DNA of 64,000 bases from Burkholderia pyrrocinia (GTDB lineage Bacteria > Pseudomonadota > Gammaproteobacteria > Burkholderiales > Burkholderiaceae): the NCBI RefSeq assembly GCF_018417535.1, contig NZ_CP070977.1, forward strand, positions 3,782,001-3,846,000, written 5' to 3'. Below the pieces are notes generated by a model, which was not told the DNA's origin, did not search any database, and saw only the letters and a list, made by a program, of their open reading frames with translations. Below, one piece after another: positions 1 to 7,564 of the stretch. Numbering within the stretch: position 1 is the stretch's first letter; each line of letters starts with the position of its first letter. The position numbers and the translations under genes are program-made.

Positions 1-253
1 CGTCGCGGCCCGCGAGCCGTTCGCCGAGCGCGCCCATCCCGATCCCGGCCGCGAGCGTGAAGCCGACCATCCCCCAGATCGGCGAGATGCCGAGCAGTAC
101 CGCGCCCGTCGCGCCGGTGAAGCCGACGTGCGACAGCGCATGGCCGGCGAAGGTCTGCCCGCGCAGCACCAGGAAGTAGCCGACGATGCCCGCGAGCACC
201 GCGACGATGCCCGACGCCGCGAAGGCGTTGATCATGAAGTCGTATTCAAACAT
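1..253 (-). CDS. znuB: Metal (zinc) ABC transporter permease ZnuB, N-terminal part
   Basis: This is the inner-membrane channel subunit that carries the metal delivered by ZnuA into the cytoplasm. Only the first 84 residues lie in the window and the gene runs off its left edge. They begin MFEYDFMINAF and hold two hydrophobic segments (about residues 12-30 and 48-75) around the FAGHALSHVGF motif typical of ABC-3 family permeases. The ATG at 253 overlaps the end of znuC by 8 nt, so the two are probably translationally coupled in zur-znuA-znuC-znuB. Family membership is clear; zinc rather than manganese specificity rests on the adjacent zur gene. Confidence 0.93.
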   Translation of the reverse strand, partial: MFEYDFMINAFAASGIVAVLAGIVGYFLVLRGQTFAGHALSHVGFTGATGAVLLGISPIWGMVGFTLAAGIGMGALGERLAGRD

Positions 254-1136
254 CGTGCGAATGCCCGGGATGAGCGTGTCCGTGGTGGTGATGGCCGTGT
301 CCGCCGCCGCCGCCGTGCGAGTGGCCGTCGTCGTCCTCGTGTTCGTGGTCGTGCTTCTCGATCTCGACGTCGCCCGACATCACGAAGATCTTGCCGTTCA
401 CGCGCATCACGTCGATCGGCGACCCGTAGAGCCGCGACAGCACGGGCTTCGTGATCACCTCGTCGACGGTGCCGAGCGCCGCGACGCCGTTGCCGAGATA
501 CAGCACGCGGTCGAGCGCGTTCAGCAGCGGATTCAGTTCGTGCGCGGAGAACAGCACGGTGATGCCGAGCTCGCGCTGCACGTTGCGCACGAGTTCGACC
601 ACGCCGCGCTGGTGGTTCGGATCGAGGCTGATCAGCGGCTCGTCGAGCAGCAGCAGCTTCGGGTTGCCGAGCAGGCATTGCGCGAGCAGCAGGCGTTGCC
701 GCTCGCCGCCCGACAGTTCCGACAGCGGCCGGCGCGCGAGCGCCGGGCCGCCGACGAGGTCGAGCACGCGGTCGACCTCGCGGCGCGTCGCCGCGTTCGT
801 GTGCGGCAACCCCCAGCGGTGGCCGTCGGCGGCCATCGCGACGAAGTCGTAGCCGCGCATCCGGCGGTTCGCGAGGCCGCTCCTGATCTGCGGCATGTAG
901 CCGATCGACGCGTTGCCGCGCACGACCGGCACGCCGCCGACGGACAGCGTGCCGGCCGAGACGGGGACGAGGCCGAGCACCGCGCGCATCAGCGTCGTCT
1001 TGCCCGCGCCGTTCGGCCCGAGCACGCCGACGAATTCGCCGGGTTCGATCGAGAAGCTGACGTCGCGCAGGATCGTGCGTCCGCCCAGTTCGAGCGTGAC
1101 GCGATCGACTGCGAGTGCGTGGGGAGTGGCGGTCAT
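246..1136 (-). CDS. znuC: Metal (zinc) ABC transporter ATP-binding protein ZnuC with His-rich tail
   Basis: This cytoplasmic ATPase powers the ZnuABC importer. The 296-residue protein has a Walker A GPNGAGKT at about 40-47, an ABC signature LSGGE at 141-145, a Walker B LLLLDEP at 161-167 and an H-loop histidine near 199. I chose the ATG at 1136 (MTATPHAL), 14 nt after the znuA stop; longer in-frame starts run into znuA. Residues 261-296 form an unusual low-complexity tail with 14 histidines among Asp, Glu and Gly, which could bind metal in the cytoplasm. Most ZnuC proteins end soon after the ATPase domain. Confidence 0.95.
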   Translation of the reverse strand: MTATPHALAVDRVTLELGGRTILRDVSFSIEPGEFVGVLGPNGAGKTTLMRAVLGLVPVSAGTLSVGGVPVVRGNASIGYMPQIRSGLANRRMRGYDFVAMAADGHRWGLPHTNAATRREVDRVLDLVGGPALARRPLSELSGGERQRLLLAQCLLGNPKLLLLDEPLISLDPNHQRGVVELVRNVQRELGITVLFSAHELNPLLNALDRVLYLGNGVAALGTVDEVITKPVLSRLYGSPIDVMRVNGKIFVMSGDVEIEKHDHEHEDDDGHSHGGGGGHGHHHHGHAHPGHSHDV

Positions 1137-1150
1137 TTCGTTGCGGTCGT

Positions 1151-2065
1151 TTATTTCCTGGCGGCCGAAAGCGCGGCGGAGAGTGCATCGAGCTGGCCGG
1201 CCATCCATTGCTGGAAGGTCTTGCCGGCCGGCTGCGTCTCGGTGACGCTGACGGTCGGCACGCCGCCGTCGCGCGCAATCTTCAGCATCCGCTTGGTCAT
1301 CGGTTCTTCAGCCTGGCTGTTATAGATCAGCACGCGCACCTGCTTCTTGCGCAGGTCGTTCTCGAACGCGGCGACGTCCTGCGCGCTCGCTTCGGTGTTG
1401 TTCATCGTCGCGAGCTGGAAGCGCTGGTTGCGCATGTCGAGGCCGATCGCGTCGGACATGTAGCCGAACACGGGCTCGGTGGCCGTCACCGGCACGCCCT
1501 TGTACTGTGCGCGCAGCGCGGCGACCTTGTCGTCGACGGGCTTCAGCGACGCGACGAACTTCTGCAGGTTCGCGTCGTAGTCGGCCTGGTTCGCCGGGTC
1601 GGCACGGCCGAGCTCGGCCGCGATCGCGCGCGCGGCGGCCGGCATCGTCGCCGGGTCGTACCACAGGTGCGGGTTGTCACCGGTCTTCTTGCCGACGAGA
1701 TCGGCGACGACGATCGTCGTGCGCTTCGCCTGCTTCGACGCGCCGAGCAGCTTGCCCATCCACGGATCGTAGTCGGCGCCGTTGTAGATCACGACCTGCG
1801 CGTGCTGGAGCGCGCGGGCGGTCTTCGGGCTCGCTTCGAACAGGTGCGGATCCTGGTCGGGATTGCTGAGGATGCTCGTGACCGCGACGTGGCGGCCGCC
1901 GATCTGCGACACGACATCGCCATAGAAGTTCTCGGCGGCGACGACGTTGACGGTCGCGGCCTGCGCGAACGCGGGTGCCGCGAGCGACAGCGCGGCGGCA
2001 GCGGCGGCAAGCCAGCGGACAGGCGACAGGGCGCGCCGCGGCGCGCGCTTCAGGGCAATGGACAT
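1151..2065 (-). CDS. znuA: Metal ABC transporter periplasmic binding protein ZnuA
   Basis: This cluster A-I solute-binding protein captures the metal in the periplasm and hands it to ZnuB. The 304-residue precursor starts at the ATG at 2065 (MSIALKRAPRR) and has a signal peptide with cleavage near residues 34-37. Likely ligands are His74 in DPHLFE, His133 in NPHLWYD and Glu197 in TEPVFGY; a fourth could be Glu276. The long His/Asp-rich loop usual in ZnuA is absent. A Glu at the third ligand is more typical of Mn-type proteins such as PsaA, so specificity is open although zur lies 47 nt upstream. It is followed at 14 nt by znuC. Confidence 0.93.
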   Translation of the reverse strand: MSIALKRAPRRALSPVRWLAAAAAALSLAAPAFAQAATVNVVAAENFYGDVVSQIGGRHVAVTSILSNPDQDPHLFEASPKTARALQHAQVVIYNGADYDPWMGKLLGASKQAKRTTIVVADLVGKKTGDNPHLWYDPATMPAAARAIAAELGRADPANQADYDANLQKFVASLKPVDDKVAALRAQYKGVPVTATEPVFGYMSDAIGLDMRNQRFQLATMNNTEASAQDVAAFENDLRKKQVRVLIYNSQAEEPMTKRMLKIARDGGVPTVSVTETQPAGKTFQQWMAGQLDALSAALSAARK

Positions 2066-2112
2066 GGAACTCCTCGTTGGATGGGGCGGCGCATGCGCCG
2101 CGCGATGCGGCG

Positions 2113-2574
2113 TCAGCGTTGCGCGGGCTTGCGCTTGCAGTGCCCGCACAGGCCGCTCAGCTCGACGACCTGGTGGTGGACTTCGAAACCGTGCGCCGGC
2201 TCGCTCGCGGACAACTGCTTCGCGAGGTCGCCGCCGGGGATCTCGACGGTGTCGCCGCACGAATCGCAGATCAGGAACTGGCCTTCGTGCGGCACGCCGA
2301 TCTCGCAGCACGCGAAGAATGCGTTCTTCGATTCGATCCGGTGGATGAAGCCGTGCTCGACGAGGAAATCCAGCGCGCGATAGACGGTCGTGGGCGGCAC
2401 GCGGCCGCGCTGCGGTTCGAGCTCGGCGAGCAGGTCGTACGCGCCGATCGGGCGCTGTGCGGCCAGCACGCGTTCGTAGACCTGGCGGCGCAGCGGCGTC
2501 CACGCGAGCCCGTGCTCGGCGGCGAATGCGTCGGCCCGGGACAGCCGGGCGTCAATGGACGATGAGGTAGCCAT
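2113..2574 (-). CDS. zur: Fur-family zinc uptake regulator Zur
   Basis: This Zn-responsive repressor should shut the znu genes off when zinc is plentiful. The 153-residue protein has a winged-helix DNA-binding domain with PTTVYRALDFL at 61-71, a CDSC pair (Cys103, Cys106) and a CGHC pair (Cys143, Cys146) that form the structural zinc site of Fur proteins, and a His-rich dimerisation region containing EVHHQVVEL. It is the first gene of zur-znuA-znuC-znuB, and a Zur-like palindrome lies 33 nt upstream of its ATG, so autoregulation is likely. The operon context separates it from Fur. Confidence 0.93.
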   Translation of the reverse strand: MATSSSIDARLSRADAFAAEHGLAWTPLRRQVYERVLAAQRPIGAYDLLAELEPQRGRVPPTTVYRALDFLVEHGFIHRIESKNAFFACCEIGVPHEGQFLICDSCGDTVEIPGGDLAKQLSASEPAHGFEVHHQVVELSGLCGHCKRKPAQR

Positions 2575-2606
2575 GGCGTGAAGCAGGCAGTGAAACAGAG
2601 TACGGC

Positions 2607-2625
2607 GATGATATAACGTATCGTC
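2607..2625 (-). promoter_or_regulatory. Candidate Zur box upstream of zur-znuACB
   Basis: A 19-bp interrupted palindrome, GATGATA-TAACG-TATCGTC, has 6 of 7 arm positions matching. It is AT-rich within very GC-rich DNA and lies 33 nt upstream of the zur start. Fur-family operators have this size and symmetry, so Zur autoregulation is the natural reading. Confidence 0.55.
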
Positions 2626-2787
2626 GCGCAGTGCAGCGCGAATTCCCTATCCAGTCCACGCTCCGTCCCCTTCATCGCCGATCCGGCCGCACCGCACCGC
2701 GCGTGCCGCGCCTTGCCGGGCGTGCGCTGCCGGCCGTTGCCGTGCGCCGTTGTGCCGCAGCGCGTCATAGAAAGCCGTCACGTCGCC

Positions 2788-2816
2788 TTGACAGCGCGTA
2801 TCGCGTATCCGATGAT
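2788..2816 (+). promoter_or_regulatory. Promoter of the polyol (smo-like) operon
   Basis: A perfect -35 TTGACA (2788-2793) is followed after 17 nt by a GATGAT -10 (2811-2816, 4 of 6 matches). Transcription would start near 2823, about 80 nt before the dehydrogenase start. The -10 is the left edge of the operator at 2811-2841, which suits repression or co-activation. Confidence 0.55.
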
Positions 2817-2841
2817 TCGATCAACAACAGAGCAATTGATC
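2811..2841 (+). promoter_or_regulatory. Polyol operator, copy 1 (12-7-12 imperfect palindrome)
   Basis: Half-sites GATGATTCGATC (2811-2822) and GAGCAATTGATC (2830-2841) are separated by 7 nt. The same layout and 22 of 31 bases recur in front of dalD on the opposite strand (18770-18740), also 17 nt after a TTGAC -35. A shared regulator, probably the SorC-type protein at 14654-15610, is inferred. Confidence 0.6.
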
Positions 2842-2902
2842 GGTCAGCGAGCGTTAGCTCACATCGTGACCGTCGTGCAGCAGAACGAACCGGAGACAAC
2901 CA

Positions 2903-3679
2903 GTGAGACTGGAAGACAAGGTCGCGATCCTGACTGGCGCCGCAAGCGGCATCGGCGAGGCGGTCGCGCAACGCTATCTGGACGAGGGCGCGCGCTGCGT
3001 GCTCGTCGACGTGAAGCCGGCAGGCGGCTCGCTCGCGCGGCTCATCGACGCGAATCCCGGCCGCGCGGTGGCCGTCACCGCCGACGTCACGCGCCGCGAC
3101 GACATCGAGCGGATCGTCGCCACCGCGGTCGAGCGCTTCGGCGGCGTCGACATCCTGTTCAACAACGCGGCGCTGTTCGACATGCGCCCGATCCTCGACG
3201 AATCGTGGGACGTGTTCGACCGGCTGTTCGCGGTCAACGTGAAAGGGCTGTTCTTCCTGATGCAGGCCGTCGCGCAGCGGATGGTCGAGCAGGGGCGCGG
3301 CGGCAAGATCGTCAACATGTCGTCGCAGGCCGGCCGGCGCGGCGAGGCACTCGTTTCGCACTACTGCGCGACCAAGGCCGCGGTGATCAGCTACACGCAG
3401 TCGGCCGCGCTCGCGCTCGCGCCGCACCGGATCAACGTGAACGGCATTGCGCCGGGCGTCGTCGACACGCCGATGTGGGAGCAGGTCGACGCGCTGTTCG
3501 CGCGCTACGAGAACCGGCCGCTCGGCGAGAAGAAGCGGCTCGTCGGTGAAGCCGTGCCGCTCGGCCGCATGGGCGTGCCGGGCGACCTGACGGGCGCCGC
3601 GCTGTTCCTCGCGTCGGCCGATGCCGACTACATCACCGCCCAGACGCTGAACGTCGACGGCGGCAACTGGATGAGCTGA
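2903..3679 (+). CDS. SDR-family polyol dehydrogenase (sorbitol/galactitol 2-dehydrogenase-like)
   Basis: This cytoplasmic NAD-dependent dehydrogenase should oxidise a hexitol to a ketohexose. The 258-residue classical SDR has the cofactor loop TGAASGIG at 11-18, Asp36 after the second strand (NAD preference), NNAA at 87-90 and the catalytic Ser140, Tyr154 and Lys158. It starts at GTG 2903, 6 nt after a GGAGAC ribosome site. It resembles SmoS/L-iditol 2-dehydrogenase. As the first gene before a sugar kinase and a PF08013 enzyme, it could convert galactitol to tagatose or sorbitol to fructose; sequence alone does not decide which. Confidence 0.85.
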   Translation: MRLEDKVAILTGAASGIGEAVAQRYLDEGARCVLVDVKPAGGSLARLIDANPGRAVAVTADVTRRDDIERIVATAVERFGGVDILFNNAALFDMRPILDESWDVFDRLFAVNVKGLFFLMQAVAQRMVEQGRGGKIVNMSSQAGRRGEALVSHYCATKAAVISYTQSAALALAPHRINVNGIAPGVVDTPMWEQVDALFARYENRPLGEKKRLVGEAVPLGRMGVPGDLTGAALFLASADADYITAQTLNVDGGNWMS

Positions 3680-3775
3680 CATGGCGCCGCTCGCACGCGC
3701 AACCTGCCGGCCGGCCTGCGACGACGCGGCATCGCCGCACGCCGCGGCCGCCGTCGAACGAGGAGGGCACGCCTG

Positions 3776-4732
3776 ATGGCCGCGATCGTCGTCGCCGGCG
3801 AGCTGCTCGCCGAATTCGTCGCCGCCGAGCGCGGCCAGGGTTTCGACACGCCGGGCCTGTTCGCCGGGCCGTTCCCGAGCGGCGCGCCCGCGATCTTTGC
3901 CGATCAGGCCGCGCGGCTCGGCGCGCGCGTCGCGTATGCGGGCTGCGTCGGTCGCGACGCGTTCGGCGACGCGATCGTCGCGCGGCTCGAACGCGACGGC
4001 GTCGATGTCGCGCGCATCCGCCGCGTCGCGCGCCCGACCGGCACCGCGTTCGTCGCGTATCGCGACGACGGCTCGCGCAGCTTCGTCTTCAGTCTCTCCA
4101 CCAGCGCGGCCGCGTGCGTCGATGCCTCCGACGTCGACACGGCCATGTTCGACGGCTGCCGTTATTTCCATGTGATGGGTTCGTCGCTGACGAGCGAATC
4201 GGCGATCGCGGCGGTCCAGCGCGGCGTGATCGAGGCCGCGCGCGCCGGCGCGAAGGTGTCGTTCGATCCGAACGTGCGCCCGGAGATGCTGAGCTTCCGC
4301 CCGATGCGCGCGGCGCTCGACGAGATGCTCGCCGCGTGCCACCTGTTCCTGCCGAGCGAGGCCGACCTGCCGTTCTTCTGCGGGCCGCAGCCGGCCGAGC
4401 GCGCGATCGCGGGCCTGCTCGCGACGCATCCGCTGCTCGAGCGTGTCGTGCTGAAGCGCGGCTCGGCAGGCAGCGTCGCGTTCGACCGCGCGAGCCGTGT
4501 CGACGCGCCGGCTTTTCAGGTCGACGAAATCGACCCGACCGGCGCCGGCGACTGCTTCGGCGGCACGCTGGTCGCAAGCCTCGTCGCGGGCGTGCCGATC
4601 GAGGTCGCGCTGCGCCGTGCGAACGCGGCCGGCGCGATCGCGGTCACGCGGCGCGGCCCGATGGAAGGCAACAGCAGCGTGGCCGAGATCGACCGTTTCC
4701 TGACCGAACGAGGTGTCGCATGTCCGGCCTGA
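3776..4732 (+). CDS. PfkB-family sugar kinase (candidate D-tagatose kinase)
   Basis: This cytoplasmic ATP-dependent kinase should phosphorylate the ketohexose made by the upstream dehydrogenase. The 318-residue ribokinase-fold protein has a substrate-side SFDPNVRPE segment at 162-170 and the C-terminal PfkB signature DPTGAGDCF at 253-261, whose second Asp is the catalytic base. The general family includes 2-keto-3-deoxygluconate and fructokinases. Its 13-nt overlap with the PF08013 gene argues for a joint reaction sequence, and a PF00294 kinase paired with a PF08013 protein is known to be D-tagatose kinase in Agrobacterium tumefaciens C58. A 96-nt gap separates it from the dehydrogenase. Confidence 0.82.
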   Translation: MAAIVVAGELLAEFVAAERGQGFDTPGLFAGPFPSGAPAIFADQAARLGARVAYAGCVGRDAFGDAIVARLERDGVDVARIRRVARPTGTAFVAYRDDGSRSFVFSLSTSAAACVDASDVDTAMFDGCRYFHVMGSSLTSESAIAAVQRGVIEAARAGAKVSFDPNVRPEMLSFRPMRAALDEMLAACHLFLPSEADLPFFCGPQPAERAIAGLLATHPLLERVVLKRGSAGSVAFDRASRVDAPAFQVDEIDPTGAGDCFGGTLVASLVAGVPIEVALRRANAAGAIAVTRRGPMEGNSSVAEIDRFLTERGVACPA

Positions 4733-6081
4733 CGACCGTCGCGGAACGCTCGCGCACCGCGCACGCGGACGCCGTGCTGCGGATGATCTTCGATGCGAAC
4801 CGCGCGGACGCGCAGCGCGGCATCTATTCGATCTGCAGCGCGCACCGGCTCGTGCTGGAGGCCGCGTGCGAAGCCGCGCGCGCGGACGGCTCGCCGCTCC
4901 TGATCGAGGCGACCTGCAACCAGGTGAACCATCTCGGCGGCTATACGGGCATGACGCCCGCCGATTTCCGTCGCGACGTCGACGCGATCGCCGCGCGCTG
5001 CGGGCTCGCGCCGTCGGCGCTCGTGCTCGGCGGCGACCATCTCGGCCCGAACCCGTGGCGGCACCGCCGCGCGGCCGACGCGATGCGCGAGGCCGGCGCG
5101 ATGGTCGCCGCGTATGTCGAAGCCGGTTTCGAAAAGATCCACCTCGATGCGAGCATGGCGTGCGCGGACGATCCGGCGCGGCTCGACGACCGCACGATCG
5201 CCGCGCGCGCGGCCGAACTCTGCCGCGTGGCGGAAGACGCGGCGGCGCGCGCCGGTGTCGCGCCCGTCTACGTGATCGGCACCGAGGTGCCGACCCCGGG
5301 CGGCGAAGTCAGCGGCAATCCGGGCGATGCGGGCGACACGGCGATCGCGCAGATCGCGGTCACGCGCAGCGACAGCATCGCCGCGACGCTCGACGCGCAC
5401 CGCAGCGCGTTCGCGGCGGCCGGGCTCGACGATGCATGGACGCGCGTCGTCGCGATCGTCGCGCAGCCGGGCGTCGACTTCGACGATCGCCACGTGCTCG
5501 ACTACGACAGCGCGAAGGCCGCGTCGCTCGGCGCGAGTATCCTGCAGACACCGCGCCTCGTGTTCGAGGCGCATTCGACCGATTACCAGACCGAGGGTGC
5601 GCTTGCCGCGCTCGTGCGCGACCACTTCGCGGTGCTGAAGGTCGGCCCCGCGCTGACGTTCGCGCTGCGCGAGGCGCTGTTCGCGCTGACATTCATCGAG
5701 GATGCGCTGATCGACGACGTCGCGCAGCGATCGCGGTTGCGCGACGTCGTCGATGCCGCGATGCGCGCGCAGCCCGAGCACTGGGCACCGTACTACCGCG
5801 GCGACGAAACCGAGCAGCGGCTCGCGCGCCAGTTCAGCTACAGCGACCGCATTCGCTACTACTGGCTGCAGCCGGCCGTTGCGGCCGCGGTCGAGCAACT
5901 GTTCGGCAACCTCGCGCGGCAGCCGGTGCCCGAGACGCTCGTCGCGCAGTGGCTGCCGGATGTCTACGCGGCGTGCCGCGCGGGCGGGCTCGCGAAGGAG
6001 CCGCGCGCGTGGGTGCGCCACCGGATACGCGACGTGATCGCGCACTATGCGCGCGCGTGCGGAATGCAGCGGCCGGCTTGA
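4720..6081 (+). CDS. GatZ/KbaZ-family (PF08013) protein, likely D-tagatose-6-phosphate 4-epimerase
   Basis: The 453-residue protein is a full-length member of the family long annotated as the non-catalytic subunit of tagatose-bisphosphate aldolase. Visible family stretches include GIYSICSAH near the N terminus, LIEATCNQVNHLGGYTGMTP, GGDHLGPNPW, YVIGTEVPTPGG and LKVGPALTFALREALF. No catalytic aldolase partner (GatY/KbaY) is encoded anywhere in the window. Members of this family in A. tumefaciens epimerise D-tagatose 6-phosphate to D-fructose 6-phosphate, so this role is inferred here. The ATG at 4720 overlaps the kinase gene by 13 nt. Confidence 0.85.
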   Translation: MSGLTTVAERSRTAHADAVLRMIFDANRADAQRGIYSICSAHRLVLEAACEAARADGSPLLIEATCNQVNHLGGYTGMTPADFRRDVDAIAARCGLAPSALVLGGDHLGPNPWRHRRAADAMREAGAMVAAYVEAGFEKIHLDASMACADDPARLDDRTIAARAAELCRVAEDAAARAGVAPVYVIGTEVPTPGGEVSGNPGDAGDTAIAQIAVTRSDSIAATLDAHRSAFAAAGLDDAWTRVVAIVAQPGVDFDDRHVLDYDSAKAASLGASILQTPRLVFEAHSTDYQTEGALAALVRDHFAVLKVGPALTFALREALFALTFIEDALIDDVAQRSRLRDVVDAAMRAQPEHWAPYYRGDETEQRLARQFSYSDRIRYYWLQPAVAAAVEQLFGNLARQPVPETLVAQWLPDVYAACRAGGLAKEPRAWVRHRIRDVIAHYARACGMQRPA

Positions 6082-6138
6082 CGGGCCGCGAAGGAAACGC
6101 AGGACCGACGACACTTCGAACAACACAGGAGACATGCC

Positions 6139-7464
6139 ATGCAACGAAAGATGCTCGACGCCGCCGCACGCTGCTTCGCCGGAGCCGCGCTCGCGACGGC
6201 CGCCTGCGCCGCGTCCGCGGGCACGCTGACGATCGCGACGCTGAACAACCCCGACATGATCGAGCTGAAGAAGCTGTCGCCGGCGTTCGAGAAGGCGAAC
6301 CCCGACATCAAGCTGAACTGGGTGATCCTCGAGGAAAACGTGCTGCGCCAGCGCGCGACGACCGACATCACGACCGGCAGCGGCCAGTTCGACGTGATGG
6401 CGATCGGCACCTACGAGACGCCGCAGTGGGGCAAGCGCGGCTGGCTCGCGCCGATCACGGGCCTGCCAGCCGACTACGACCTCAACGACATCGTGAAGAC
6501 CGCGCGCGACAGCCTGTCGTACAACGGCCAGCTCTATGCGCTGCCGTTCTACGTCGAAAGCTCGATGACGTTCTACCGCAAGGACCTGTTCGCGGCGAAG
6601 GGGCTGAAGATGCCCGACCAGCCGACCTACGACCAGATCGCCGAGTTCGCGGACAAGCTCACCGACAAGTCGAAGGGCACCTACGGGATCTGCCTGCGCG
6701 GCAAGGCCGGCTGGGGCGAGAACATGGCGTTCGTGTCGACGGTCGTGAACACGTTCGGCGGGCGCTGGTTCGACGAGAACTGGAACGCGCAGCTCACGTC
6801 GCCCGAATGGAAGAAGGCGATCACGTTCTACGTGAACCTGCTGAAGAAGGACGGCCCGCCGGGAGCGAGCTCGAACGGCTTCAACGAGAACCTGACGCTG
6901 ACCGCGTCGGGCAAGTGCGCGATGTGGATCGACGCGACGGTCGCGGCCGGGATGCTCTATAACAAGCAGCAGTCGCAGGTCGCCGACAAGATCGGCTTCG
7001 CGCCCGCGCCGGTCGCCGTCACGCCGAAGGGCTCGCACTGGCTGTGGGCGTGGGCGCTGGCCGTGCCGAAAACGTCGAAGCAGCAGGACGCCGCGCGCAA
7101 GTTCATCGCGTGGGCGACGTCGAAGCAGTACATCGAGATGGCCGGCAAGGACGAGGGCTGGGCGTCGGTGCCGCCGGGCACGCGCACGTCGACCTATCAG
7201 CGTCCCGAGTACAAGGCTGCCGCGCCGTTCTCGGACTTCGTGCTGAAGGCGATCGAGACGGCCGACCCGAACGACCCGTCGCTGAAGAAGGTGCCGTACA
7301 CGGGCGTGCAGTACGTCGGGATTCCTGAATTCCAGTCGTTCGGCACGGTGGTCGGCCAGTCGATCGCAGGTGCGGTTGCCGGCCAGATGACGGTCGACCA
7401 GGCGCTCGCCGCCGGGCAGGCCGCCGCCGACCGCGCGGTACGGCAGGCCGGCTACAAGAAGTAA
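6139..7464 (+). CDS. Polyol ABC transporter periplasmic binding protein (SmoE-like)
   Basis: This extracellular solute-binding protein of the type 1 (MalE-like) family captures the polyol in the periplasm. The 441-residue precursor has a signal peptide of about 27 residues ending ACAASAG. The mature protein starts TLTIATLNNPDM, and the aromatic stretch GSHWLWAWALAVPKTSK lies near residue 300. Its order before two MalF/MalG-type permeases and a MalK-type ATPase matches the sorbitol/mannitol SmoEFGK systems. A strong hairpin just after its stop could keep its mRNA more abundant than the permease mRNA. Ligand choice (sorbitol, mannitol, galactitol or arabinitol) cannot be read from sequence. Confidence 0.88.
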   Translation: MQRKMLDAAARCFAGAALATAACAASAGTLTIATLNNPDMIELKKLSPAFEKANPDIKLNWVILEENVLRQRATTDITTGSGQFDVMAIGTYETPQWGKRGWLAPITGLPADYDLNDIVKTARDSLSYNGQLYALPFYVESSMTFYRKDLFAAKGLKMPDQPTYDQIAEFADKLTDKSKGTYGICLRGKAGWGENMAFVSTVVNTFGGRWFDENWNAQLTSPEWKKAITFYVNLLKKDGPPGASSNGFNENLTLTASGKCAMWIDATVAAGMLYNKQQSQVADKIGFAPAPVAVTPKGSHWLWAWALAVPKTSKQQDAARKFIAWATSKQYIEMAGKDEGWASVPPGTRTSTYQRPEYKAAAPFSDFVLKAIETADPNDPSLKKVPYTGVQYVGIPEFQSFGTVVGQSIAGAVAGQMTVDQALAAGQAAADRAVRQAGYKK

Positions 7465-7470
7465 CGCGGC

Positions 7471-7502
7471 CCCGCACCGTGCGCCGACGCGTGCGGTGCG
7501 GG
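7471..7502 (+). promoter_or_regulatory. Intercistronic hairpin after the binding-protein gene
   Basis: CCCGCACCG (7471-7479) pairs perfectly with CGGTGCGGG (7494-7502), 7 nt after the binding-protein stop and about 60 nt before the first permease gene. No U-run follows, so it is more likely an mRNA-stabilising or attenuating element, as in the malE-malF gap, than a full terminator. Confidence 0.6.
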
Positions 7503-7564
7503 CGCCCAAGCCGAAAGGCGGGCAGGCCGTTCGCGCCCGCGCATCAACCGGAGGGACCCTGATC

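Larger units (their letters stand above)
2575..2902. other. Divergent intergenic region between zur and the polyol operon
   Basis: No gene is seen here. The region holds a Zur-like palindrome (2607-2625) facing zur, and a promoter with operator (2788-2841) facing the polyol operon. Both are listed separately. Confidence 0.7.
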
